Below are positions 9,310 through 18,081 of a stretch of 64,000 nt of DNA, one piece after another. The notes under the pieces were generated by a model. That model saw only the letters and a list, made by a program, of their open reading frames with translations, searched no databases and was not told where the DNA came from. Positions within the stretch are counted from its first letter, which is position 1; each line of letters starts with the position of its first letter. Position numbers and translations under genes: made by a program. The DNA comes from Rhodocyclales bacterium (GTDB taxonomy: Bacteria; Pseudomonadota; Gammaproteobacteria; Burkholderiales; Rhodocyclaceae): the NCBI GenBank assembly GCA_016235805.1, contig JACRIY010000046.1, positions 1 to 64,000 on the forward strand, written 5' to 3'.

Positions 9310-9804
9310 GTGGGCCGGGCTTGCTTCATCGCGCTGGGCGCCAATCTCGGGGACCCGGTGGCGACGGTCAATGCCGCAATCATCGCCCTGCGCCAGCTGC
9401 CGCACACGCGGTTTGTCGCCGCGTCCTCGCTTTACCGCACCGCGCCGGTCGGCCTCAAGCACCAGCCCGACTTCATCAACGCCGTGGTGGCCGTCGATGC
9501 CGTATCGCCGGCGCCGACTCTGCTGCAGGACCTGTTCGACATCGAGGCGCGCTTCGGCCGCAGCCGCGGCGTGAAGAACGCGCCGCGCACGCTGGATCTC
9601 GACCTGCTGCTTTACGGCGACGAGGCGTCGGACGATCCACGGCTGACGCTGCCGCATCCGCGCCTCCATGAACGTGCCTTCGTGCTCGCACCGCTGGCCG
9701 AGATCGCGCCCGACTTGTTCATTCCGGGGCGCGGCCTGGTGCGTGAGCTGCTGGCGCGCTGCGCCGACCAGCAGATCGAGAAGCTGGTATCGCAGACCGC
9801 CTGA
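9310..9804 (+). CDS. folK: HPPK, 6-hydroxymethyl-dihydropterin pyrophosphokinase
   Basis: 164 residues from GTG 9310. An alternative GTG at 9271, overlapping pcnB, adds a low-complexity MAPPTPRRPAKAE and has AGGAGG directly against it, so the start is uncertain. Family blocks: FIALGANLGDP at the N-terminus, the substrate block APVGLKHQPDFINAVV, and the signature RTLDLDLLLYGD. It makes 6-hydroxymethyl-7,8-dihydropterin diphosphate for folate synthesis. Residues 64-71 (AVSPAPTL) are encoded by a sense copy of the dispersed motif, at a place where E. coli FolK has a segment of the same length. Two bases separate the GTG from the pcnB stop region, so translation is probably coupled. Confidence 0.95.
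   Translation: MGRACFIALGANLGDPVATVNAAIIALRQLPHTRFVAASSLYRTAPVGLKHQPDFINAVVAVDAVSPAPTLLQDLFDIEARFGRSRGVKNAPRTLDLDLLLYGDEASDDPRLTLPHPRLHERAFVLAPLAEIAPDLFIPGRGLVRELLARCADQQIEKLVSQTA
9499..9522 (+). repeat. Dispersed 24-bp motif, copy 4 (plus), inside folK
   Basis: GCCGTATCGCCG then GCGCCGACTCTG. Read in sense by folK as AVSPAPTL. Confidence 0.8.
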
Positions 9805-9805
9805 A

Positions 9806-10168
9806 ATGGCGTCGGTGTTGCAAATCCCGGTCGTCTGGCAGACCGCGCTGCTGCTGACGGCCTCGAACGTCTTCATGACTTTCGCCTGGTACGCGCACCT
9901 GAAGAACCTCAACGACCGCCCCTGGTGGATCGCCGCGCTGGCCTCATGGGGCATCGCCCTGTTCGAATACCTGCTGCAGGTGCCGGCCAACCGCATCGGC
10001 CACACCGAGCTGTCGCTGGCCCAACTGAAGATCATGCAGGAGGCCATCACGCTGACCGTGTTCGTGCCCTTTGTGGTGTTCTATATGCACCAGCCGCTGA
10101 AGCTTGATTACCTGTGGGCCGGTTTGTGTATCCTAGGCGCCGTTTATTTCATATTCAGAAGTCCATGA
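9806..10168 (+). CDS. DUF486-family small membrane protein
   Basis: 120 residues with four predicted membrane helices: about 11-28, 38-55, 75-95 and 98-116. The pattern VFMTFAWYAHLK near the N-terminus, WWIAALASWGIALFEYLLQVPANRIG in the middle (given here only as a landmark at about 44-69) and a terminal AVYFIF stretch match DUF486 proteins, which look like small DMT-type transporters. No substrate is known. Its ATG is one base after the folK stop, so it is probably co-translated with folK. The 3' end runs into a segment flanked by a 12-bp direct repeat (see 10163). Confidence 0.85.
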   Translation: MASVLQIPVVWQTALLLTASNVFMTFAWYAHLKNLNDRPWWIAALASWGIALFEYLLQVPANRIGHTELSLAQLKIMQEAITLTVFVPFVVFYMHQPLKLDYLWAGLCILGAVYFIFRSP

Positions 10169-10346
10169 CCTATCCCCCATCCCCTTTTAGTTCCGGCGTA
10201 ACGCCTGCTCTGCAGGCATTAGCCTTCACTGAAGCGCTTGCGCGCTTTCCAAGAAAAGGGGTGACTACGGTTCAGCCGCTACGCGGCTTCCGGGTATTGA
10301 AGGCGCCTCCTTGGGGCGGCCCTGCGGAATCGCAACCATGACCTAT
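10163..10346. repeat. Multi-hairpin segment flanked by a 12-bp direct repeat at the panB start
   Basis: CCATGACCTATC occurs at 10163-10174 and again at 10335-10346, where it contains the panB ATG. The roughly 160 bp between hold facing arms CCCCTTTT (10181-10188) and AAAAGGGG (10254-10261), and perfect inner hairpins GCCTGC-TCT-GCAGGC (10203-10217) and AGCCGC-TAC-GCGGCT (about 10273-10287). This fits a small palindromic element that inserted at the panB start and duplicated its target. No transposase is present. The 12-bp identity is seen; the insertion history is inference. Confidence 0.6.
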
Positions 10347-11153
10347 CTAGCCAGCAACAAGCCGATCACGCTCCCCGAACTCGCGCGCATGAAGCGTGAG
10401 CGCGAAAAGATAGCGATGCTCACCTGCTACGACGCGAGTTTTGCCGCGCTGGAGGACCGCTGCGGCGTCGACGTGATGCTGGTCGGCGATTCGCTGGGCA
10501 ATGTCATCCAGGGCAAGACCTCGACGCTGCCGGTGACGATGGAGCACATGGTGTATCACACGGCCTGCGTCGCCGCGCTGCCGAGCCGGCCGATGCTGGT
10601 CGCCGACCTGCCCTTCGGCGCCTATCACGAGTCGAAGGAGCAGGCGATCCGCAACGCCGGCAAGCTGCTGGCCGTCGGTGCCGAAATGGTCAAGCTCGAA
10701 GGCGGCGAGGTGATGGCGGAAACCGTGCATTTCATGGTCGAGCGCGGCGTGCCGGTGTGCGCCCATATCGGCCTCACGCCACAGTCGGTGCATGCCCTCG
10801 GCGGCTACCGGGTACAGGGGCGGGGCGAGGAGGCTGCGGCGCGCATGAAGCGCGAGGCGCTGGCGCTGGAACAGGCCGGGGCGGCGCTGATGGTGCTGGA
10901 GATGGTGCCGGCCGGTCTCGCCGGCGAAATCACTACCCTGCTCAAGGTTTGCGCCACCATCGGCATCGGCGCCGGCAAGGACTGTGACGGTCAGGTGCTG
11001 GTGCTGCACGACATGCTGGGCGTCTACCCCGGCAAGAAGGGGCGCTTCGTCAAGGATTTCATGGCCGGCGCCACCAACATCGACGCCGCCGTCACCGCCT
11101 ATGTCAAGGCGGTCAAGGATGGCAGCTTTCCGGCACCCGAACACACCTACTGA
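10338..11153 (+). CDS. panB: 3-methyl-2-oxobutanoate hydroxymethyltransferase
   Basis: 271 residues from the ATG at 10338; an in-frame extension to 10311 falls in repeat-like sequence. Family blocks: [15 protein letters not shown] with the DASFA pattern, [10 protein letters not shown] (metal-binding Asp), [36 protein letters not shown] near the end. It transfers a one-carbon unit from methylene-tetrahydrofolate to 2-oxoisovalerate to give ketopantoate, the first step to pantothenate and CoA. panC and panD follow on the same strand, and the folate gene folK lies just upstream. Confidence 0.97.
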   Translation: MTYLASNKPITLPELARMKREREKIAMLTCYDASFAALEDRCGVDVMLVGDSLGNVIQGKTSTLPVTMEHMVYHTACVAALPSRPMLVADLPFGAYHESKEQAIRNAGKLLAVGAEMVKLEGGEVMAETVHFMVERGVPVCAHIGLTPQSVHALGGYRVQGRGEEAAARMKREALALEQAGAALMVLEMVPAGLAGEITTLLKVCATIGIGAGKDCDGQVLVLHDMLGVYPGKKGRFVKDFMAGATNIDAAVTAYVKAVKDGSFPAPEHTY

Positions 11154-11205
11154 CGTACATGCTGCAGCAGCGAGCACCGCAGATGATGAAACAAACGAAA
11201 AGCGC

Positions 11206-11270
11206 ATTGAAGGCCCTCCCCTCCCATCCTCCCCTCACGGGGAGGCTTCTGGTTCGCTCGCTTCGCTCGA
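11206..11270. repeat. 65-bp intergenic repeat, copy A (panB-panC gap)
   Basis: Aligns without gaps to 31549-31613 at 58 of 65 positions. It holds the hairpin CCTCCCC-TCAC-GGGGAGG and ends in GCTCGCTTCGCTCGA. Both copies are between genes. REP-like, family unknown. Confidence 0.8.
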
Positions 11271-11311
11271 CGATCACCAGTCGCTCCGAACGAGCTATTT
11301 CACGTTAAACC

Positions 11312-12139
11312 ATGTACATCCACGAAACCATCGCCGGCCTGCGCGCGGCGCGCCGAGGAGCCGGGCGCGTTGCGCTGGTGCCGACCATGGGCAACCTGCA
11401 CGCCGGCCACATCGCGCTGATGACGCAGGCCCGCGATCATGCGGATCAGGTGGTGGCGACGATCTTCGTCAATCGCCTGCAGTTTCGCCCCGGCGAGGAT
11501 TTCGAAAAGTATCCACGTACCTTTGAAGAGGATTGCGCCAAGCTGGAGGCGGCAGGCGTGGACCACCTCTTCGCGCCGGACGAAGCGCAGATGTATCCGC
11601 AGCCGCAGACCTACCATGTCGAACCGCCGCCCGAACAAGCGGGGGTGCTCGACGGCGAGTTTCGCCCCGGGCATTTTCGGGGCGTCGCCACGGTGGTGAT
11701 GAAGCTGTTCCAGATCGCCCAGCCCGACGTGGCGCTGTTCGGCAAGAAGGATTACCAGCAGCTCATGGTGATTCGCAACATGGCGCGCGAATTCAACCTT
11801 CCCATCGAAATCCTGGGCGGCGAGACGGTACGCGCCGCCGACGGGTTGGCGCTGTCCTCGCGCAACGGCTACCTTTCCGCCACCGAGCGCGCCGAGGCTC
11901 CGCGCTTGTATCGAGTGCTTACCGAATTGGCCGCCGAGGTCCGGAAAGGCGGCGGAAACTACCCGGAACTCGAAGCCAAGGCCATGAATATATTAAGTTT
12001 GAATGGGTGGGCACCGGATTATGTTGCGTTGCGTAAAAAGCTTGATCTACAATGCCCGTCCGCTCACGATTCCGGATTGGTGGTGTTGGCGGCGGCGCGT
12101 CTCGGAAGCACGCGCCTCATCGACAATCTGGAAGTTTAG
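11312..12139 (+). CDS. panC: Pantothenate synthetase
   Basis: 275 residues. ATP-binding motif [10 protein letters not shown] with H30 and H33 (HIGH-like), then FVNRLQF, the pantoate-binding region [12 protein letters not shown] (Q/R/V pattern), GKKDYQQL (about 144-151), and [10 protein letters not shown] with the KMSKS-like SSRN. It condenses pantoate and beta-alanine at the cost of ATP to AMP. panB is upstream; panD, which makes beta-alanine, is downstream. The ATG at 11312 is preceded by AT-rich TTTCACGTTAAACC with no clear Shine-Dalgarno. Confidence 0.97.
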   Translation: MYIHETIAGLRAARRGAGRVALVPTMGNLHAGHIALMTQARDHADQVVATIFVNRLQFRPGEDFEKYPRTFEEDCAKLEAAGVDHLFAPDEAQMYPQPQTYHVEPPPEQAGVLDGEFRPGHFRGVATVVMKLFQIAQPDVALFGKKDYQQLMVIRNMAREFNLPIEILGGETVRAADGLALSSRNGYLSATERAEAPRLYRVLTELAAEVRKGGGNYPELEAKAMNILSLNGWAPDYVALRKKLDLQCPSAHDSGLVVLAAARLGSTRLIDNLEV

Positions 12140-12249
12140 GCCACCGCGATGCGCTCATGCCGGTGGTGCGCCAGAAGCGAAACGGATGGGAATTGCGCTG
12201 ATTTTCGCGAGTTCCCGAATTGCCGCCTTTGCATGAGAAGGGTCTGACG

Positions 12250-12633
12250 ATGCAGCGCACGATGCTCAAATCGAAACTCCACCGCGTGACGGTCACGCAC
12301 GCCGAACTTCACTATGAAGGTTCCTGCGCGATCGATGAAAATCTTCTCGATGCGGCGGACATCCAGGAATACCAGCAGATCGACATCTACAACGTGAACA
12401 ACGGCGAGCGTTTCACCACTTACGCGATTCGCGCCGATCGCGGCAGCGGGACCATTTCGGTCAATGGCGCCGCCGCGCGCAAGGCCGCCGCCGGTGACCT
12501 GCTGATCATCGCCACCTATGCCATGATGAACGAGATCGAACTGCAGAACTTCGAGCCCGATCTGGTGTACGTCGATGCCAGGAACCGCATCACGCATCAC
12601 AGCAAGCGAATCCCGCCACAGGCCGTCGCCTGA
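12250..12633 (+). CDS. panD: Aspartate 1-decarboxylase proenzyme
   Basis: 127 residues from the ATG at 12250, chosen over an in-frame codon at 12220 because [12 protein letters not shown] is the family N-terminus and GAGAAGGG precedes it. The self-cleavage site is EGSCAID, between Gly24 and Ser25, producing the pyruvoyl cofactor. It decarboxylates aspartate to beta-alanine for panC. A clear terminator follows, closing the panBCD group. Confidence 0.97.
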   Translation: MQRTMLKSKLHRVTVTHAELHYEGSCAIDENLLDAADIQEYQQIDIYNVNNGERFTTYAIRADRGSGTISVNGAAARKAAAGDLLIIATYAMMNEIELQNFEPDLVYVDARNRITHHSKRIPPQAVA

Positions 12634-12659
12634 GCGGTTCGCCGCCGGCCTGTCCAGAA

Positions 12660-12684
12660 GCCTGCCACCCGGCGGGCTTTTTTT
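12660..12684 (+). terminator. Intrinsic terminator after panD
   Basis: GCCTGCC-ACCC-GGCGGGC (7 bp, one G-U) followed by seven T. It ends the panD transcript. Confidence 0.85.
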
Positions 12685-12686
12685 AT

Positions 12687-12756
12687 GTCCGGCCGAGAGG
12701 CCGGACGGTATCCAGAGGAATGTCCGGCGCCAAAGGCGGACGGTATCGCGAGAAAT
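12687..12756. repeat. Two tandem 35-bp units with hairpins
   Basis: 12687-12721 and 12722-12756 share GTCCGGC, GGACGGTATC and the end AAT; they differ mainly in the loop and near the 3' end. Unit one forms the perfect stem CCGGCC-GAGA-GGCCGG, and unit two a weaker one. They lie between the panD terminator and the receiver gene. Confidence 0.65.
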
Positions 12757-12834
12757 GGCCGTCGCATGCACCGCGTTGCCGGTGCGGTATAGTCGCCGCA
12801 GCAGAACAACAACAAGGGTCGATTCGGAGGGGGA

Positions 12835-13206
12835 ATGGCCAAACGGATACTTATCGCGGACGATGAACCGAACATCGTCATTTCGCTCGAATTCCTTTTG
12901 AGGCGCGAGGGCTACGAGGTGGTCGTCGCGACCAACGGCGCCGAAGCACTGGCCTCCGTTCGCGAACAGCGTCCCGACCTGGCCATCCTCGACGTGATGA
13001 TGCCGCAACGCAACGGCTTCGAGGTCTGCCAGGATCTGCGCGGCGATCCAGGCCTGCAGGACCTGCGGATCCTCATGCTGACCGCCAAGGGACGCGAGAC
13101 GGAAGTCGCCAAGGGCCTGGCGCTGGGCGCCGACTACTACATGACCAAGCCGTTTTCCACCCGCGAATTGGTGGCCCGGGTCAAGGCCCTGCTGGCCGAG
13201 GCCTGA
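12835..13206 (+). CDS. Single-domain response regulator (CheY-like receiver)
   Basis: 123 residues, receiver domain only. The phospho-acceptor is D53 in LAILDVMMP, the acidic pair is at 9-11 (ADDE), a Thr in LMLTAKG sits on beta-4, and a conserved Lys in MTKPFS is on beta-5. No output domain is present, so it acts by protein contact or as part of a phosphorelay. RBS GGAGGGGG precedes the ATG. It is followed 24 bp later by the CBS/DUF294 gene and then by a hybrid kinase, all on the plus strand, which suggests a shared signalling unit. Confidence 0.93.
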   Translation: MAKRILIADDEPNIVISLEFLLRREGYEVVVATNGAEALASVREQRPDLAILDVMMPQRNGFEVCQDLRGDPGLQDLRILMLTAKGRETEVAKGLALGADYYMTKPFSTRELVARVKALLAEA

Positions 13207-13230
13207 TTCGCCGCGACGCGAAACAACGCC

Positions 13231-14700
13231 ATGCAATCCTCCGTGACCGATAGCGACGGCGCCGAGGCGGTACCCGCCCACCTCAATGCGAGCCTGCGCA
13301 AGCTTGCGCTGCTCCCGCCGATCGTGGTTGCGCCAGAGACGTCGGTGCGCGACGTGCTGCGCAGGATCGATTCAACCGATGCCGAGGCGGCCGTCGTCGT
13401 CGATGACGCGAGCGGGGTGCCGCTGGGCATCGTGACCTTGCGCGACGCGTTGCGCGCGATCGTTGCCGAGGAATGCGACCTGGCGGGTCCGGTGGCCGGC
13501 CTGATGACCGGCGGTCTGATCAGCCTGTCGGCGGACGCGACGGTGCACCAGGCGACGTTGCTGATGTTCCGGCGCCGCATGCGGCACCTGGTGTTGACCG
13601 ATACCGGCGGGCGCCTCTTCAATGTCGTTTCGCAGGGCGATTTGTATGGCATGCAGTCGGCCGATTCCGCAAGCCTGATCAACGCCATCCTGGCGAGCCG
13701 CAGCATCGCCGAACTCGCTACCCAGTCGGCCGCCGTGCGCAGCTTCGCCACGCGTCGGCTCAGCGGCGGCAACGGCCCCGAACTCCTCTGCGAGTGGATC
13801 TCCGCGCTCAACGACCTGATCGCGATGCAGGTGATCGACCTGGTCGAAGGGGAGTTCGAGCTGCCTTACGTACCCTGGTGCTGGATGGTCTTCGGCTCGG
13901 AGGGAAGGCTGGAACAGACGCTGGTCACGGATCAGGACAATGGAATTATTTTCGCCGCCGATTCTGCGGAGGAGGCGGCCGGACTGCGGCTCAGGTTCCT
14001 GCCGTTTGCCAAGGCGGTAAACCAGGCGCTCGACGCCTGCGGCTTTCCCTTGTGCAGCGGCGACGTCATGGCCGGGAATCCTGCCTGGTGCCTGTCGCTC
14101 GACGAATGGAAACTGTGTTTCGAAGACTGGATCACCGTGCCCGAGCCCAAGGCCCTGCTCAATGCGACCATTTTTTTCGATTTTCGCCCGCTCTATGGCC
14201 AGGAAGAACTGGTCTCGGAACTGCAGGGCTGGCTGTTGCATCGCACTGCCGGCAACACCGCTTTCCTTCGGGCCATGGCTTCCGTTGCCCTCGAACAGGA
14301 GCCACCGCTCGCGTGGTGGCGGGATTTCCGCCTTGACGGCGGCAAGCAGCATCCGCATACGCTCGACCTCAAGGCGCATGGCGTCCGCCTGTTCGTGGAT
14401 GCGGCGCGGGTGTTGGCGCTTGACCATGGCGTAGTGCCCACGAATACCGTGGAGCGACTGCGCGGACTGCGCAAGAGCATGGGCATGCGGCTACCGGCCG
14501 GGGAAGTCGAGGCGATGGCGGCGGCGTTCTACCAGTTGCAGCGCCTGCGCCTGCAAAATCAGGTCACGGGAGAGTTCCCCGAGGCGGCCAATCGCCTCAA
14601 CCCGGATCGACTGCACAAACTCGACCGGCAGATACTCAAGGAGGCCTTGCGCCAGGCGCGGACCTTGCAGCAGCGTCTGCAACTGGATTACCTGACCTAG
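13231..14700 (+). CDS. CBS-domain / DUF294 putative nucleotidyltransferase
   Basis: 489 residues. Two CBS repeats (about 28-85 and 93-147) with GIVTLRDALRAIV and MRRRMRHLVLTD-type blocks come first. The nucleotidyltransferase motif GSEGRLEQTLVTDQDNG is at 222-238, with metal-binding aspartates D234 and D236. A C-terminal helical substrate-binding domain (DUF294_C) is about 330-480. In other proteobacteria, genes of this kind sit next to sensor kinases, acetate or organic-acid permeases and DnaQ-like exonucleases, and resemble a GlnD-type uridylyl head. Target unknown. The neighbours suggest it modifies a signalling partner in response to adenine nucleotides sensed by CBS; that is inference. 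Confidence 0.88.
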   Translation: MQSSVTDSDGAEAVPAHLNASLRKLALLPPIVVAPETSVRDVLRRIDSTDAEAAVVVDDASGVPLGIVTLRDALRAIVAEECDLAGPVAGLMTGGLISLSADATVHQATLLMFRRRMRHLVLTDTGGRLFNVVSQGDLYGMQSADSASLINAILASRSIAELATQSAAVRSFATRRLSGGNGPELLCEWISALNDLIAMQVIDLVEGEFELPYVPWCWMVFGSEGRLEQTLVTDQDNGIIFAADSAEEAAGLRLRFLPFAKAVNQALDACGFPLCSGDVMAGNPAWCLSLDEWKLCFEDWITVPEPKALLNATIFFDFRPLYGQEELVSELQGWLLHRTAGNTAFLRAMASVALEQEPPLAWWRDFRLDGGKQHPHTLDLKAHGVRLFVDAARVLALDHGVVPTNTVERLRGLRKSMGMRLPAGEVEAMAAAFYQLQRLRLQNQVTGEFPEAANRLNPDRLHKLDRQILKEALRQARTLQQRLQLDYLT

Positions 14701-14871
14701 GCACATCGCTTGCGGCCGTCACTGAGACTGCCGCGGCCTTGCATGCGTCCAGTTTCTTGCGTCGCCAGGTCTCCACATCCCTGCGAGTTGCATTCCCGAC
14801 ATGCGTGCGCTTCTCAGGGCGGCCCAGATTGTGTGGGAAAATCGACGTCGGATTTTTCCGGTGAAAATCGT

Positions 14872-17800
14872 TTGATTGAGCTTCCGGCACTGCGCCTTCT
14901 ATTCCTGCTTGCGACCCTGGGCTTCGTCACATCCCAGGCATTTGCGCAATCGGCCAACCCCGCGCCTGCTCCTGGCGCAGGGAAGCCGCAGGTCCAGGTC
15001 TTCGTCCTGCATTCCTATAGCCAGGAGTATCCGTGGACGCGGGGACAGCACGAGGGTTTCATGGCCGCGCTCGATGCGGACACGGGGCGTAGCTATGACG
15101 TACGTGTCGAATACCTCGATACCAAGCGCGCCGGTTACGGCAGCGACTATGCGCGCCTGATCGCAGGACACCTGCGGGCCAAGTATGCCGGCTATCGGCC
15201 GGCCGCCATCTATGTTTCCGACGACAATGCGCTGTCTTTCGCCCTCGTACACCTGGAACGAATCTTCCCGGACGTACCGGTGTTCTTTTCCGGGGTCAAC
15301 GATTACACGATCAAGACCCAACTCGACCCGCGGCGAGTCACCGGCGTATTCGAAAACAAGGAGATCGGCCCCAACCTGGCCCTGATCCGGACGATCGCCG
15401 AGGAGCGCCAGGATATCGTTGTCATCGGCGACGCCAGCGAAACCTACCGCGCCATAGAAAGCGAGGTACGTGCCGAGCTGCACCGGCATCCCGGCGTGCA
15501 GGCCAGCTTCGTGTCGGGCAAGCGGATCGATGAGCTGATCGCCAAGCTGAACAAGGCCCGCGCCCGCTTCGTCTTTCTCACCACGCTGGGTGCGGTGGTC
15601 GATGCCACGGGGCGTACCCTGAGCCTGCCGGAAACACTGGATGCCATTGTCCGCAGCGGCGATTTCATCATCCTCAGCATGGAGGATGCCTACCTTCAGA
15701 AGGGAGTACTCGGTGGCTGGGTCACCAGCGGCCCGCGCCAGGGGAAGGCCGCGGCCGAATTGCTGCGTCGTCATCTGGACGGCGCGTCGCTCGATGCGCT
15801 GCCGCCGATCGAGGAAAGCCCGAACGAATACGTGTTCGACGACCTGGAACTGGAGAGAGTGGGGCTCACGCTGCCGCCGGAGGTCGACCGGCGTGCACAC
15901 CATGTGAATGTCCAGCCCGGCTTCTACGCGGCCAATCGCCCGATTGTGCTCGGTGTCCTGTATGGCATGTTTGCCGTGGTGCTACTGGGACTGCTGTGGA
16001 CCGTGCTTGCCTACGCGCACAAGAATCGACTGATACTCGCCACCTCGCGCCGGCTTGCGGAAAGCGAGGCACGCTTTCTTGCGACTTTCGAGCAGGCGGC
16101 CGTGGGCATAGCGCAGGTGGCGCCGGACGGCACCCTGTTGCGCGTTAACCGGCGCTTTTGTGACATCGTCGGCTACCGTCGCGAGGAACTGCTCGACAAG
16201 ACCTTCCTCGACATTACCCATCCCGACGACGGGGACCTCCACCGCGACAAGGTGCGCGCCTTGCTGGCGCGGGAAATCGAGTTCTTTGCCGTCGAAAAGC
16301 GTTACCTGCGCAAGGATGGCGAGGTGGTCTGGATCAACCTGACGCTCGCGGTAACCTGGAACGCCGACGGCACGCCCGACTACTTCATTTCCGTGATCGA
16401 GGACATCAGCGATCGCAAGCAGGCGGCGGAAGCGCTGCGGCGCGGCGAGGAGGAGCAGCGGACACTGATCGCATCCCTGCCTGACGTCATCATGCGTTTC
16501 GATGCCGATGAGCGGCACCTGTTCGTTTCGGAGAATGTCTACGAACTGGTTGGCATGCCGGCGACGGCGTTCATCGGCAAGACCCATCGCGAACTGGGAT
16601 TTCCGGAGCCTCTCTGCGAACAATGGCAGGGCGCGCTCAAGGCGGTGTTCGACGGCGGCACGGCGCACGAGACCGAGTTCACCCTGGATGGGCCGGAAGG
16701 CAGCCGCACCTTCAGCTGGCGGCTGGTGCCGGACATGGACCGATCAGGCCGGGTGCGCACCGTGCTGACCCTTGCACGCGACATCACGGAGCGCAAGGAA
16801 AGCGAGTCGAGGCTAGAGGACTATCGGCAGCATCTCGAACAGATGGTCGAGGAGCATACCGCCGCGCTCTCCATCGCCAAGGAGGCAGCGGAGGCCGCCA
16901 GTCGCGCCAAGAGCACCTTCCTCGCCAACATGAGCCACGAGCTGCGCACGCCGATGAACGTCATCATGGGCATGACGAACCTGGCGTTGCGCCGCGTCAC
17001 CGATCCGCGCCTGACCGAACTGCTGACCAAGGTCGACAGGGCCTCGCGCAACCTGCTCGCCGTCATCAATGACATTCTCGACATCTCCAAGATCGAAGCC
17101 GAGCGGCTGAGCCTGGAGCAGGTCGACTTCACGCTGGACGACGTGCTGAACAACCTGTCGGCGCTGATCGGGCACAAGGTCGCGGAAAAGGGCCTCGGCC
17201 TGCACATCGACGTGACCCCCGACGACGCGCGGCGGCAGCTCAAGGGCGATCCGTTGCGGCTGGGGCAGATCCTGCTCAACCTGGCCGGCAACTCCGTCAA
17301 GTTCACCGACGCCGGCAGCATATCGGTGCGGGTCCGGGTCGAGGAACTCGGCGGTGACGACCTGCGGCTGCGGATCGACGTCAAGGACACCGGCATCGGC
17401 ATCGCCGCCGAGGACCAGAAGCGGCTGTTCACCGCCTTCGAACAGGCCGACGGCTCGATGACCCGCAAGTACGGGGGCACCGGGCTGGGGCTGGCCATCA
17501 GCCGGCGCCTGGCGCGGATGATGGGCGGCGACATCGAGGTCAGCAGCCGGCCGGGGGCTGGCAGCACCTTCCGACTGCACGTGACGCTGCAGAAGGCCAC
17601 CGGCGCCGTGGCGCCAGCGCCGACTTCCGGGCCGGGCACGGCGGAAGCGCGGCTGCAGGCGCAATTCGGCGGTACCCGGATCCTGCTCGCGGAAGACGAG
17701 CCGACCAACCGGGACGTGGCGCGCTGGCTGCTGGAGGACCGGGGGTTGGTGGTGGACCTGGCCGAGGACGGAATGCAGGCGGTGGACCTGGCCGGGCAGA

Positions 17801-18081
17801 CGAGCTACGCACTGATCCTGATGGACATGCAGATGCCCAACCTCAACGGCGTCGATGCGACGCGGGCGATCCGTGCGCTACCCGGCTACGAGCGCACGCC
17901 GATCCTGGCGATGACGGCCAACGCTTTCGCCGAGGACCGCCAGGTCTGCCTCGACGCCGGCATGGACGACCACATCGGCAAGCCTGTCGATCCGGACCTG
18001 CTGTTCGAGGTACTGCTGCACTGGCTGACCCTGACCCGCGGTGGGCCGTCGACCAATGTTCAGGACTCGCGGCCGGGATAA
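14872..18081 (+). CDS. Hybrid sensor histidine kinase with ABC-substrate-binding-like sensor
   Basis: 1069 residues from a TTG at 14872, which starts a normal signal sequence (LRLLFLLATLG, ending AFA-QS). An ATG at 14710 would add 54 Cys/Pro/Arg-rich residues without family character. Order: periplasmic domain like ABC_sub_bind (about 30-340, VFVLHSYSQEYPWTRGQ near the start), membrane helix about 357-380, PAS (about 395-515), PAS (about 525-645), HisKA with H689 in NMSHELRTP, HATPase_c with NLAGNSVKFTD and KYGGTGLGLAISRRLARMMGG, then a receiver with D985 in LILMDMQMP. The AVAPAPTS linker between kinase and receiver is encoded by the dispersed motif. Its last 22 bp overlap the convergent FGGY kinase gene. 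Confidence 0.9.
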   Translation: MIELPALRLLFLLATLGFVTSQAFAQSANPAPAPGAGKPQVQVFVLHSYSQEYPWTRGQHEGFMAALDADTGRSYDVRVEYLDTKRAGYGSDYARLIAGHLRAKYAGYRPAAIYVSDDNALSFALVHLERIFPDVPVFFSGVNDYTIKTQLDPRRVTGVFENKEIGPNLALIRTIAEERQDIVVIGDASETYRAIESEVRAELHRHPGVQASFVSGKRIDELIAKLNKARARFVFLTTLGAVVDATGRTLSLPETLDAIVRSGDFIILSMEDAYLQKGVLGGWVTSGPRQGKAAAELLRRHLDGASLDALPPIEESPNEYVFDDLELERVGLTLPPEVDRRAHHVNVQPGFYAANRPIVLGVLYGMFAVVLLGLLWTVLAYAHKNRLILATSRRLAESEARFLATFEQAAVGIAQVAPDGTLLRVNRRFCDIVGYRREELLDKTFLDITHPDDGDLHRDKVRALLAREIEFFAVEKRYLRKDGEVVWINLTLAVTWNADGTPDYFISVIEDISDRKQAAEALRRGEEEQRTLIASLPDVIMRFDADERHLFVSENVYELVGMPATAFIGKTHRELGFPEPLCEQWQGALKAVFDGGTAHETEFTLDGPEGSRTFSWRLVPDMDRSGRVRTVLTLARDITERKESESRLEDYRQHLEQMVEEHTAALSIAKEAAEAASRAKSTFLANMSHELRTPMNVIMGMTNLALRRVTDPRLTELLTKVDRASRNLLAVINDILDISKIEAERLSLEQVDFTLDDVLNNLSALIGHKVAEKGLGLHIDVTPDDARRQLKGDPLRLGQILLNLAGNSVKFTDAGSISVRVRVEELGGDDLRLRIDVKDTGIGIAAEDQKRLFTAFEQADGSMTRKYGGTGLGLAISRRLARMMGGDIEVSSRPGAGSTFRLHVTLQKATGAVAPAPTSGPGTAEARLQAQFGGTRILLAEDEPTNRDVARWLLEDRGLVVDLAEDGMQAVDLAGQTSYALILMDMQMPNLNGVDATRAIRALPGYERTPILAMTANAFAEDRQVCLDAGMDDHIGKPVDPDLLFEVLLHWLTLTRGGPSTNVQDSRPG
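17605..17628 (+). repeat. Dispersed 24-bp motif, copy 5 (plus), inside the hybrid kinase
   Basis: GCCGTGGCGCCA then GCGCCGACTTCC. Read in sense as AVAPAPTS in the linker between the ATPase and receiver domains. Confidence 0.8.

Noticed and set aside
10165-10341. A 58-codon frame from the duplicated ATG before panB
   Set aside because: It lies in palindromic sequence and ends over the panB start; no Shine-Dalgarno. Noted only in relation to the direct repeat.
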